NCBI GenBank assembly: GCA_017610335.1
Contig: JAFCCG010000003.1
Coordinates: forward strand, 1-36,740
Length of the DNA: 36,740 nucleotides
Source: Chloroflexota bacterium
GTDB taxonomy: Archaea; Iainarchaeota; Iainarchaeia; Iainarchaeales; GCA-2688035
Direction: 5' to 3'
Every line of letters starts with the position of its first letter. The stretch's first letter is position 1. Below the pieces are notes generated by a model. That model worked only from the letters and a program-made list of their open reading frames with translations, ran no database searches and was not told the origin of the DNA. Of the stretch, positions 23,870-32,128 are shown one piece after another. Made by a program: the position numbers and the translations under genes.

Positions 23870-24627
23870 TTGCCCAGCTCCTTCAGGATTTTTTCATGCA
23901 GCAGGCCGTTTGAGGCGACAATGTTTGAAATATATGGCGCAGGCTTTCCTTTAAAGCTTGTTAGCTTTCCGCCTGCTTCTGATATTATCAAACTTGCGGC
24001 AGCAACATCCCAGGGATAGCATTGCACGTGAGCGCAAAAATCGGTTCTCCCTGTTGCGACCATTGCATAGTCGACTACTCCTCCAAGGCTACGCATGCTA
24101 AGCATTTTGGCAAAAATTTTTCCAAAAAGTTTGGCATATTCTTCAAGTGATTTGTAACAGGAATCAAATTCAAAACTTCCGTTTGTTCCCTCAAGACCAG
24201 CATTCTTTGAAACAAAAATCTTTTTGCCGTTCAAAAAAGCACCCTTGCCTTTTTCAGCCGAAAGAAGCTCTCCAAAGACAGGCAGAAATATCACTCCGGC
24301 AATAATCTGCCCTTCTTTTTCCAAAGCAATAGATATTCCAAAGTTTGGAAGCCCCCTCATATAGCTGTGTGTGCCATCAACAGGGTCTATTATCCACTTG
24401 CTTTGGCTTGAATTTTTGCTTTTTCCGCTTTCCTCTGACAAAAAGCTGTGGGAAGGAAAATTTTCCCTTATATGATTTATTATAATTTTTTCGCTTTCCA
24501 AATCAACATCTGTGACAAAATCCTTTGGCCCTTTTTCCTTAAGCTCATGTTTGGAGAACAATTTTTCCAATTGCAGCCTGCCTGCTTTTTTTGCAGCTTC
24601 TATTGCAACATCCAGCTCTTTGCTCAT
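23866..24627 (-). CDS. Inositol monophosphatase-family phosphatase (copy 1)
   Basis: A 253-residue paralogue of the neighbouring gene with the same metal motifs: VTDVD (38-42), SEES (64-67), WIIDPVDGTHSY (78-89, Asp81 and Asp84) and CYPWDVAAASLIISEAGG. The two proteins share motif order but clearly differ in sequence, so the duplication is old and they may differ in substrate. It overlaps gatA by 4 nt, and the next copy by 4 nt, so all are translated from one mRNA. Confidence 0.9.
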   Translation of the reverse strand: MSKELDVAIEAAKKAGRLQLEKLFSKHELKEKGPKDFVTDVDLESEKIIINHIRENFPSHSFLSEESGKSKNSSQSKWIIDPVDGTHSYMRGLPNFGISIALEKEGQIIAGVIFLPVFGELLSAEKGKGAFLNGKKIFVSKNAGLEGTNGSFEFDSCYKSLEEYAKLFGKIFAKMLSMRSLGGVVDYAMVATGRTDFCAHVQCYPWDVAAASLIISEAGGKLTSFKGKPAPYISNIVASNGLLHEKILKELGK

Positions 24628-26057
24628 TTCAGTTCCTCCACTGCCTTTGCTGCCTGCACCATTTTATTTTCCTGCAAATGGTCTGCTGTAATCATCAATC
24701 CAACAGGCATTCCCTTGTGTTCCCCTACCTTAACAGATGCATGCGGCAACCCTGCCAAATTTGCAGGAACAGTACACAAGTCCATTGCATATTGCTCCAG
24801 TGGTGAAAGTTTTTTTATTTCTCCAAAGGTTGGGGCAATTATTGGCATTGTTGGATTTACAAGTACATCAACAGTTTCAAACGCTTGTCTGAATTCTTTT
24901 ATCAGCTTTGTCCTTACCTTCATTGCCTTTAGATAATAAGCATCTCTAAAACCAGACATTCTTGCAAAGGTTCCAAGCAAAATACGCCTTTTTGCTTCAA
25001 TTCCAAAACCCTGTGAACGGACTTTTGAAAAATATTCGTTAAAATCTCCTTCTAATTTATCATGCAAACCATAACGCATTCCACAAAAACGTGCAAGATT
25101 TGTGCTTGCCTCTGTTGTTGAAGCAAGATAGTAAGCAGCAATTCCATATTTTGCATTTAGTGGCAGGGAAATTTCTTCCACTGTTGCACCCTCTTCTTCA
25201 AGCTTGTTAATTGCGTTCATGCATTCTTTTTGCACTTTTTCTTCACAACCTTTAAAAAATTCTTTTACAACACCTATTCTGAAATCGTTTAAATGTTTTA
25301 CATTCCCCAAATTCTGTGCTTCAGCCTTTAAGGAGGTACTGTCGTTCATATCATAACCAGAAATTACTTCAAGAAGCAATGCTGCGTCAGAAATTGTTTT
25401 TCCAATAGTCCCAATTTTATCAAGAGAATTTGCATAATCAATTAATCCAAATCTACTTACCAGGCCATAAGTTGGAGTTAGTCCTGCTACACCACAAAAT
25501 GATGCAGGTGCAGCAATGCTTCCACCAGTACTTTGGCCAATGCTTGCATGCGTCAGACTTGTTAGTGAAGTAAAACCAGCACTTCCGCCAGAACTTCCAC
25601 CACAACATCTTTTTGGATTAAGTGGATTTAATGGTTTTTCAAAGTCTACTCCGACATTGTTTGAAAATGTTCCAAAACCGAATTCGTCCTGTGCTGTTTT
25701 ACCAATTATTATCGCCCCTTCCTTTTTTGCTTTTGCAATAACTGTTGCGTCAAATAAAGGAAGGTAACCAGAAAGAATTTTGCTTCCCGCTCTTGATTCA
25801 AAATCTTTTACACAAATGCAGTCTTTTACACTTATTGGAACACCTAATAGTTTTCCCTTGTGCTGGCCTGTTTTTATTCCTGCATCAATTTCTTTTGCCT
25901 GCAGTAGTGCTGATTTTTTTGCAATTAAATTAAAGTGATGAAATTGTGAATTGCTTTTTTCAGCTTCTTCAATAATTTTTTCAGTATGTTCCACTATGGA
26001 AATGCTTCCCCTTTTGACTTCTTTGACAAATTCAGTAATACTTTGGGCTTTTTTCAT
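24624..26057 (-). CDS. gatA: Asp/Glu-tRNA amidotransferase subunit A
   Basis: GatA hydrolyses glutamine and channels ammonia to GatB. The 477 residues carry the amidase-signature Ser-cisSer-Lys triad: Lys78 in ISVKDC, Ser156 in GGSSGGSAG, and Ser180 in QSTGGSIAAPASFCG. Most GatA proteins read GSDTGGSIR at the last motif; here Asp and Arg are replaced by Ser and Ala, the triad itself remaining. RRILLGTF and DVLVNPTMP are also GatA-like. It follows gatC by 6 nt. Another amidase is unlikely given the gatC-aspS context. Confidence 0.95.
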   Translation of the reverse strand: MKKAQSITEFVKEVKRGSISIVEHTEKIIEEAEKSNSQFHHFNLIAKKSALLQAKEIDAGIKTGQHKGKLLGVPISVKDCICVKDFESRAGSKILSGYLPLFDATVIAKAKKEGAIIIGKTAQDEFGFGTFSNNVGVDFEKPLNPLNPKRCCGGSSGGSAGFTSLTSLTHASIGQSTGGSIAAPASFCGVAGLTPTYGLVSRFGLIDYANSLDKIGTIGKTISDAALLLEVISGYDMNDSTSLKAEAQNLGNVKHLNDFRIGVVKEFFKGCEEKVQKECMNAINKLEEEGATVEEISLPLNAKYGIAAYYLASTTEASTNLARFCGMRYGLHDKLEGDFNEYFSKVRSQGFGIEAKRRILLGTFARMSGFRDAYYLKAMKVRTKLIKEFRQAFETVDVLVNPTMPIIAPTFGEIKKLSPLEQYAMDLCTVPANLAGLPHASVKVGEHKGMPVGLMITADHLQENKMVQAAKAVEELK

Positions 26058-26063
26058 ACAATA

Positions 26064-26357
26064 TCAGGTCACCTTTGGGCCCATAAAATACCCGTCTTTC
26101 TTGTTTTTTGTGTTTTTTAATGCCTCTTCCTGGCTTAAGCACTTTTCAACAAGGTCTTTTCTGGCTACGTTCTCTAAGGATAAGGGTTGAAAGCTTGGCT
26201 TTTCATCTTTGACGTCAATTTCGTCAAGTTTGCCAAATGCTTTGAGAATTTCCTGCAATTGAGGAAGGAATTCGTCAACTTCTTTGCCTGTAAGATTCAG
26301 ACGCGCATTTGTTGAAACCTTTAAAAGAAGCTTTTTGTCAACCTTTGGTTTTGCCAT
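26064..26357 (-). CDS. gatC: Asp/Glu-tRNA amidotransferase subunit C
   Basis: A 97-residue GatC, the small subunit that wraps the GatA-GatB interface. It has the N-terminal helical pair (LLLKVSTNARLNLTGKEVDEFLPQL) and the extended middle segment with LDEIDVKDEKPSF, and ends in FMGPKVT, similar to the usual FxVPxVL ending. Its place directly between aspS and gatA supports the call. Confidence 0.93.
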   Translation of the reverse strand: MAKPKVDKKLLLKVSTNARLNLTGKEVDEFLPQLQEILKAFGKLDEIDVKDEKPSFQPLSLENVARKDLVEKCLSQEEALKNTKNKKDGYFMGPKVT

Positions 26358-26400
26358 TTAAACCCCACAATATAGAAGAGTAAAAGGAATTTAAATGGAA

Positions 26401-28194
26401 TTATTGCTTTTTTTGCCCTAGCAATGGCTTTTCAATATCAAGCTTTAGGCCAAGCTCTTTCAGCTGTTTTTCTGTTACTTCGCTTGGAGCTCCATCCATT
26501 AGCGAAACAGTTGCCTTGTTTTTTGGAAAAGCGATTACTTCACGAATACTGTCTTCTCCGGCCATTAAGGCAATAACCCTGTCAAGACCCAAAGCAATTC
26601 CACCATGCGGAGGCGCACCGTATTTAAAGGCACTTAGCAAAAAACCAAATTTGCTTTCGGCTTCCTGTTTGCTGATTCCCAAAGCATTAAACATCTTTTC
26701 CTGAACTTTTTCGTTGTGAATTCTGATGCTTCCACCGCCAACCTCCACACCGTTTAAAACCATATCATAAGCTTTTGCCTTTGCTTTTTCCGGTGCACTG
26801 TCAAGAAGTTTTAGGTCTTCATCTTTTGGAGAAGTGAACGGGTGATGCATTGCAACATATCTTTGCTCGTCATCATTCCAATCCAAAAGAGGAAAATCAT
26901 AAACCCAAAGGAAGTTCCATTTCTTTCCGTCGATTAAGTTAAGCTTTTGTCCAACTGCAAGGCGAACATAGCCCAAAGAATTACAGGCAATTTCCCATGA
27001 ATCTGCAATAAGCAAAATTAAATCCCCTTTCTTTGCCTTTGTTTTGGAAAGCAGTGCCTTTACGGTTTTTTCAGGCAGAAATTTTAAAATCTGACTTTCA
27101 ATTCCGGTGTCCTTAACCCAAACACTCATCAATCCTTTTGCCTTGTAAAGTTTTGCAATTTCAGTAAGCTTGTCAACATCTTTTTTTGACAATTTTTTAC
27201 AACCCTTTTCAACAACCAGGGCTTTTATTGCTCCTTTGACTTCAATTACCGAATTAAAAATTCCAAAATCTGTTCCCTTCAATTCATTTGTTACATCAGC
27301 AAGCTCCAATTCAAAACGGGTATCAGGCTTGTCTGAACCAAACTGATTCATTGCCTCTTCAAAAGACATTCGCGGAAAAGGAATTTTTACATTCAAGCCA
27401 AGCGACTGCTTGAAAACAAATGCCATACACCTTTCCATTAATTTCAAAACATCATTCTGTTCAACAAACGACATTTCCACATCAATTTGAGTAAATTCAA
27501 GCTGCCTGTCAGCCCTCAAATCCTCGTCCCTAAAGCATTTTACAATTTGGAAATATTTGTCAAAACCTGAAACCATTAGAATTTGCTTAAAGAGTTGCGG
27601 ACTCTGGGGCAAAGCAAAAAACTTTCCTGGATGAACACGGCTTGGAACAAGAAAATCTCTGGCACCCTCAGGCGTGCTCTTGGCAAGAATTGGCGTCTCA
27701 ATTTCCAAAAATCCTTCTTTGTCAAAAAAGTCACGAAATGCTTTTGCAACCTTGTGTCTTAAAATAATATTTTTCTGCAACTCAGGTCGCCTTAAATCCA
27801 AAAACCTGTATTTTAGCCTTTGGTCTTCTCCCGCCAAAAGATGCTTGTCGAGCTCTATTGGCAAAGGGGTTTCCGAAGGATTCAAAATTTCAAGCGTGGA
27901 AACATGCACTTCAATTTTGCCAGTGGTAATTTCCTTGTTTTCCGTTCCCTTTGGCCTTTTGCAAACCTTACCCTCTATCAGGACAACGAATTCTTTTCCA
28001 AGCTTTTCCGCCAGCTTGTGTGCATCCTTTGAGTCCTTTGGATTGAACACAACTTGAGTAACACCATACCTGTCGCGCAGGTCAATAAATATCAACTTGC
28101 CATGGTCTCTTCTTTTTGAAACCCAGCCCTGCAAAATTACCTTTTTGCCAATGGCTTTTTCAGAAAGCTGTCCACAAGTATTAGTTCTCTTCAT
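26401..28194 (-). CDS. aspS: Aspartyl-tRNA synthetase, bacterial type, likely non-discriminating
   Basis: Charges tRNA-Asp, and probably tRNA-Asn, with aspartate. The 597 residues follow bacterial AspRS architecture: N-terminal OB anticodon-binding domain (1-105), class II motif 2 FRDEDLRADRQLEFTQIDVEMSF, a GAD insertion domain (about 285-410), and motif 3 GIALGLDRVIALM. Archaeal AspRS is about 430 residues and lacks the GAD domain. His31 (RRDHGK) and Gly83 (RPKGTEN) match His31 and Gly81 of Pseudomonas aeruginosa AspRS, residues that permit tRNA-Asn recognition. gatC follows after 43 nt. Confidence 0.95.
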   Translation of the reverse strand: MKRTNTCGQLSEKAIGKKVILQGWVSKRRDHGKLIFIDLRDRYGVTQVVFNPKDSKDAHKLAEKLGKEFVVLIEGKVCKRPKGTENKEITTGKIEVHVSTLEILNPSETPLPIELDKHLLAGEDQRLKYRFLDLRRPELQKNIILRHKVAKAFRDFFDKEGFLEIETPILAKSTPEGARDFLVPSRVHPGKFFALPQSPQLFKQILMVSGFDKYFQIVKCFRDEDLRADRQLEFTQIDVEMSFVEQNDVLKLMERCMAFVFKQSLGLNVKIPFPRMSFEEAMNQFGSDKPDTRFELELADVTNELKGTDFGIFNSVIEVKGAIKALVVEKGCKKLSKKDVDKLTEIAKLYKAKGLMSVWVKDTGIESQILKFLPEKTVKALLSKTKAKKGDLILLIADSWEIACNSLGYVRLAVGQKLNLIDGKKWNFLWVYDFPLLDWNDDEQRYVAMHHPFTSPKDEDLKLLDSAPEKAKAKAYDMVLNGVEVGGGSIRIHNEKVQEKMFNALGISKQEAESKFGFLLSAFKYGAPPHGGIALGLDRVIALMAGEDSIREVIAFPKNKATVSLMDGAPSEVTEKQLKELGLKLDIEKPLLGQKKQ

Positions 28195-28282
28195 AAAAAA
28201 TCATTTAAACTAAAGAAAAATTGCTAAAAAACGGTTATAAAGCTAATTGTTGCACAAACAAAAAGAATAGACGTATACATAA

Positions 28283-28930
28283 TTATTTCTTTCCTTTCCA
28301 TTCTTCCAAAAATTCTTTCACAAACAACTGTGTAAATTTATACCTGTGCTTTGCAATCTTTTGCGCGGTTTTTGTATTAAACTTTTCAGGGGTGATTTTG
28401 AAAATCTTTTTACGAAAATGCCCAAGACAGCCACCTTCATGTTTTTCATTGTTGCCCTTATAATTTTCCATTGAATCATACAAAGGCCGGCCCATTTCTC
28501 CGCCTCTTGAAAAAATCCTTGCAATTGCAATTGCACCAAGGGTTTCCAGCCTGTCGGCGTCCTGCAAAACCTTTCCTTCAAGGCTTTTTGGAATTTTTCC
28601 TTTCTTGAACCGGTGCAAGAAAATTGCTTCCTTTACGATTGGAATTTTTTCCTTTGGAAAGCTTGTTTCCAGCAAAATTTTTTCAGCTTCTTCAGCCCCC
28701 TTATCCGCATGACAGCCTATTTTTCCGGAGTCCTCCATTTCCCTTGCAATATCATGCAGAATTGCCGCAGCCTGCACTGTTTCCAAATCAGCACCTTCCT
28801 TTTCTGCAATTTTTACAGCAAACTTGAGAACCCTTTCAGTGTGATCAAAGCCGTGCGCTCCAAAACCCTTAAAGAAAGGCAACGCCATTTTTTTCAGTTC
28901 AACAAGTTTTGATTTTTCCATAGCAGTCAT
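28283..28930 (-). CDS. HD-domain phosphohydrolase
   Basis: A 215-residue HD-superfamily protein: His30 in GFDHTERV, His59-Asp60 in AAILHDIAREM, His74 in GCHADKG, and a later Asp in LQDADRLETLGAIAIAR. This pattern is that of the YedJ-like HD group, a metal-dependent phosphohydrolase of unknown substrate. It starts 10 nt after the stop of the beta-CASP gene and ends 88 nt before aspS. ATG codons at 28930 and 28921 are both possible starts. Confidence 0.88.
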   Translation of the reverse strand: MTAMEKSKLVELKKMALPFFKGFGAHGFDHTERVLKFAVKIAEKEGADLETVQAAAILHDIAREMEDSGKIGCHADKGAEEAEKILLETSFPKEKIPIVKEAIFLHRFKKGKIPKSLEGKVLQDADRLETLGAIAIARIFSRGGEMGRPLYDSMENYKGNNEKHEGGCLGHFRKKIFKITPEKFNTKTAQKIAKHRYKFTQLFVKEFLEEWKGKK

Positions 28931-28939
28931 TTTCCAACC

Positions 28940-29920
28940 TCACGCATACTCCGAAATCGTTTTTTGCCCTTTTTCGCTCAAAGGTCTTGCCGTTATGCCA
29001 AGCCTTCTTTGCATATAGGAAGCCAGTTCCCTTTCTTTGCCGTGCATTGTTACCACAAGCTTTGGCTCTGCCTGCTTTGTGTAATCCATTAGCTGTTGGA
29101 AGTCTGCGTGATCGCTTAGGGGGAAAATTTTGTTAAAGCCGTTTCTGAAATTCCAGCCGGTTGCCATTCCTGAAAAAATCTTTTTGTGCAGGGAAAATTC
29201 AAGAACCTGCAGCATGTTGTGATTGACAAGAGATGGAGGCATTATCAAAACATTGCTGTCATGAAGGTTGTGGTCAAGCTTTAGGAAATTGCCAAGCTTT
29301 GTGCCATGGCTTTCGTAAACCTTGTTGTTGTCGTAAACAGATTCATGCACCAGTGGGGCAATGCCTGCATATTCGTTCACTACTTTGGTGAGCTCTTGGG
29401 CTTTTCCAAGAGAATAACCTGCGAGAACAACAAAACCCTGTTTGGTTTTTTCTTTTACAAAATTTCCAATTTGTTGATATACGTCTTCGCGTGCAGGAAA
29501 AGAATAACATGGCTGTCCAAAAGTGCTTTCAATAACTAAAATGTCACATTTTAATGGCAAGGCTCCTTTTTGAATGATGCTATCCTGTGTTTTGAAATCA
29601 TTGGTTACTGTAACTGTTTTGGTTCCTTCTACAAGAACCTGCGCGCTTCCAAGAATGTGACCTGAATTGTGAAGGCTTATTGTTGAGTCTCCAAAAGAAA
29701 ATTTTTTGTTAAATTTTAATGAGTTAAAATTTCCTTCTTTTTTATATCTGCTTTTAATTATTGCCTTTGTTTCAGGAGTGCAAACATATTCGGTAACCTT
29801 GTTTGTTGCAACATGATCTGAATGACCGTGTGAAATAACAGCTTTTTCAGCTTTACAGCTGGCCTTTGCGTCAATAGGAACATTTCCTACAAAAAGGGCT
29901 TTGTTTGAATGAATTTGCAT
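28940..29920 (-). CDS. Beta-CASP metallo-beta-lactamase nuclease
   Basis: A 326-residue protein with the MBL metal motif SHGHSDH (30-36), GHILGSAQV with a His ligand, VTNDFKTQDS (Asp motif), VIESTFGQP, GYSLGKAQEL in the beta-CASP cap, and late SDHADF and VTMHGKE motifs. It resembles archaeal mRNA 3'-end-processing-like proteins and the exonuclease partner of Lhr helicases; no helicase gene lies here. It lacks the N-terminal KH domains of archaeal CPSF73-type aCPSF1. Probably the first gene of the minus-strand cluster. Confidence 0.88.
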   Translation of the reverse strand: MQIHSNKALFVGNVPIDAKASCKAEKAVISHGHSDHVATNKVTEYVCTPETKAIIKSRYKKEGNFNSLKFNKKFSFGDSTISLHNSGHILGSAQVLVEGTKTVTVTNDFKTQDSIIQKGALPLKCDILVIESTFGQPCYSFPAREDVYQQIGNFVKEKTKQGFVVLAGYSLGKAQELTKVVNEYAGIAPLVHESVYDNNKVYESHGTKLGNFLKLDHNLHDSNVLIMPPSLVNHNMLQVLEFSLHKKIFSGMATGWNFRNGFNKIFPLSDHADFQQLMDYTKQAEPKLVVTMHGKERELASYMQRRLGITARPLSEKGQKTISEYA

Positions 29921-30015
29921 TGTGTTAATAATAGAGCTTAATGGAATAAAAATGCTTGGCTAAAACTGAGCAGAAAGAATTAAAACCAAGTTTAGCATTA
30001 TTATAGTGTTGTTTT

Positions 30016-31146
30016 ATGACTAGTGCTGAAAGAGTTGTTGGTGAAATAGGTGAAAAAATAAATGAATTGCAGGCAGGTTTAAGCAGGCAACCTTGGAGAA
30101 CTGCAAGCAAAACTGTTTTTACAAATGCTTTGGATAAAAGTATTGGAAACATTCAGAACATTAACAAATTGTTTGAAGATCTTGTTGAAAATATTGAAAA
30201 AGACCCAAAGGAAGGAAGCCCTGACCTCAGGCCTTTTTTGAAAGAAGTTGAAAAGCTTTTGGCAATGCTTGAAAAAAATTTGAAATTTGAAAAGCAAAAG
30301 AAAAGCAACGCAAAAACTGTAAATGTGCTTGAAAAAGAAGAAATTCCAGAACTTTATGCAGATCTTGAGCAAAGAATTCTTGGAATGCTTTTGAAGGCAA
30401 GATATTCACTTGAAAGAGCTTCAATCTTTTTGCGAAGAGAAGGCTTTACGCCATTAACAGGAAATGGAACGGCAAAACAAGTAATGCAAATCCTTGAAAG
30501 AAAAGAAGATGAATTACAAGAGCTTAGGGGAAAATACGAGGACATCAGGAAAAAAAGCTATCTTGGATATTTTGAAGAAGACAGTATTGCCGATTTAGAA
30601 CACGAACTTGGAGACATTGGAAGAAAAATGGCTTTGAGCGCTGACGAGGTTGGAAAAACAATCACATTCCACAAAAGCCAGGTTGAATATGTTGAAAACA
30701 GCTATGCTGAATTAAAGCAAAAAATCGATTCTTTGGAAGAGCTCTTTTTTGTTTACAGTGAAAAATCAGGCGAGCTAATAAAAAATTTGAAAAAAGAAAG
30801 AGATTATGCAAAAAGTGTTGTTTTAGATGTAGAACACGAAACCTTGCAGCTTAGAAGTTCTTACACAAACGAGCTTTTGGGACTGCAGGAAAACAAACTT
30901 GCTGCAAAAGCAGAGGCTGAAAAAAAGTTTGCGGCAGAATTAAAAAAACTTCACAGACAGGTTTCAGAACAATCTGATTTAGTCAGACATTTTAGAAAAA
31001 TAGCCGAAGACAAACTCAAAAAAGAGCATGGTTTGGAAGAACAAGTAAAAAAACTTTCATTGCTTTTAAAAACAAAAGAAAAACATGATACAGTAAAAAA
31101 ACAATTACTTAAAAAAACACGAAAAACTTTAAAGAAAAAAAAGTAA
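30016..31146 (+). CDS. Long coiled-coil protein
   Basis: A 376-residue, charged, mostly helical protein with heptad-like Leu/Glu/Lys patterns over most of its length (for example 45-100 and 155-365) and a very basic end (KKTRKTLKKKK). No transmembrane segment, signal peptide or nucleotide-binding motif is visible, so it is not an SMC ATPase. It may be structural or DNA-associated. TATA-like AT-rich DNA precedes the ATG; it diverges from the beta-CASP gene. Confidence 0.75.
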   Translation: MTSAERVVGEIGEKINELQAGLSRQPWRTASKTVFTNALDKSIGNIQNINKLFEDLVENIEKDPKEGSPDLRPFLKEVEKLLAMLEKNLKFEKQKKSNAKTVNVLEKEEIPELYADLEQRILGMLLKARYSLERASIFLRREGFTPLTGNGTAKQVMQILERKEDELQELRGKYEDIRKKSYLGYFEEDSIADLEHELGDIGRKMALSADEVGKTITFHKSQVEYVENSYAELKQKIDSLEELFFVYSEKSGELIKNLKKERDYAKSVVLDVEHETLQLRSSYTNELLGLQENKLAAKAEAEKKFAAELKKLHRQVSEQSDLVRHFRKIAEDKLKKEHGLEEQVKKLSLLLKTKEKHDTVKKQLLKKTRKTLKKKK

Positions 31147-31149
31147 ATA

Positions 31150-31578
31150 TCACAATGAAAATCCATCATCTCCTGATTCCTTTGGAACAAAAGAACCTGG
31201 TTTGAATAGTCTGTTTATTATGAGTTCTGACCATTTTTGGGAAAGTTTTTCTTTTTCGACTTTGAGACGCTCCTCGTTTAAGCTTCCAAAGTCTTTTTCT
31301 TCAATTACTTTGATAATTTTTAATTCGCCTCTCATTTCAATTTCAATAAGCTTGTTCAAAAGCGCCTGAATTTTAAAATCAAGCTCGTCATACAAAACAA
31401 ATACAAAAACAAAATCAGCCTCTCCTTCAATAGCATGAACTGCAGCAGGAATGTCTTCCGGAAAAGGCACAAAAATTGTGTCAAGCTCTAAATCGGCAAT
31501 TTGCCCTGCAATCCTTTCTTCAAGCTCTGGAAAAAAGTTAATTCCTGTTTTTGAATCCGATACAAGAAAAATGTGCAT
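31150..31578 (-). CDS. Possible archaeal riboflavin-synthase/lumazine-synthase-fold protein
   Basis: A 142-residue alpha/beta protein. The order of strands and helices (HIFLVSDSKTGI, TIFVPFPEDIPAAVHAIE, ADFVFVFVLYD, KIIKVIEEKDFG, then a C-terminal helix and RLFKPGSF) resembles the archaeal riboflavin synthase family, whose members have LPVAA and ...LFKPEWL segments. Key ligand residues of the known enzymes are not clearly matched, so the fold is only a suggestion. Convergent with the coiled-coil gene. ATG at 31578. Confidence 0.45.
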   Translation of the reverse strand: MHIFLVSDSKTGINFFPELEERIAGQIADLELDTIFVPFPEDIPAAVHAIEGEADFVFVFVLYDELDFKIQALLNKLIEIEMRGELKIIKVIEEKDFGSLNEERLKVEKEKLSQKWSELIINRLFKPGSFVPKESGDDGFSL

Positions 31579-31654
31579 TTAAATATAGTACTTCACAAAA
31601 CTATTTTAGGGTTTGCATTCCAACAAAAGGATTAACTTAAAGAAGAATATTACT

Positions 31655-32044
31655 ATGTTTGAAAGGAAAAAAACAAAAGCGATAAGGGTTAGCACAATCC
31701 ACTATAAAGGCCCTGAAAGAAGAACAGGCAAAGCAGACAGAAGGCTTGGAGGAGACAGAAGAAAACAGGGCGAAAGGCGCAAGAAAAGGGAAAGGATTCT
31801 GGTAAAAAAAGACCTTGGGGAAACAATTTCACAGACTTTTTGGAAAGAAATGCAGATTTTAAGGACGTATCCAAACCAGAAGTATAGCCTTCCATGGAAA
31901 TCAAAAATCAAAGGCTATGTCATTTTTAGAAATGGAAAATTTTACATTTTTACTGAAAGGCGCTTTCCAGAAGAAAGGCGCTCTGGCAAAGCCAGAAGAA
32001 GCAATGAAAGAAAAACAACAGAAGTGATTAAAAGAGGGAAATAA
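31655..32044 (+). CDS. Basic protein with Arg-Arg repeats
   Basis: The ATG at 31655 (MFERKKTK) is preferred over a TTG at 31613. The 129-residue product has two clusters of (D/E)RR repeats: PERRTGKADRRLGGDRRKQ (about 19-37) and TERRFPEERRSGKARRSNER (about 100-119), flanking a central ordered region (TISQTFWKEMQ to GYVIFRNGKFYIF). Repeats of this type occur in bacterial and archaeal proteins of unknown role. The charge suggests nucleic acid or membrane-lipid contact. No family assigned. Confidence 0.6.
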   Translation: MFERKKTKAIRVSTIHYKGPERRTGKADRRLGGDRRKQGERRKKRERILVKKDLGETISQTFWKEMQILRTYPNQKYSLPWKSKIKGYVIFRNGKFYIFTERRFPEERRSGKARRSNERKTTEVIKRGK

Positions 32045-32128
32045 AAACCTGCAAAAGCTATTTAAATAAGATTCGATTTACTTAATACAAAGAATTTGTT
32101 TAATAAAAAATTATTGAGAATGTTTTAA

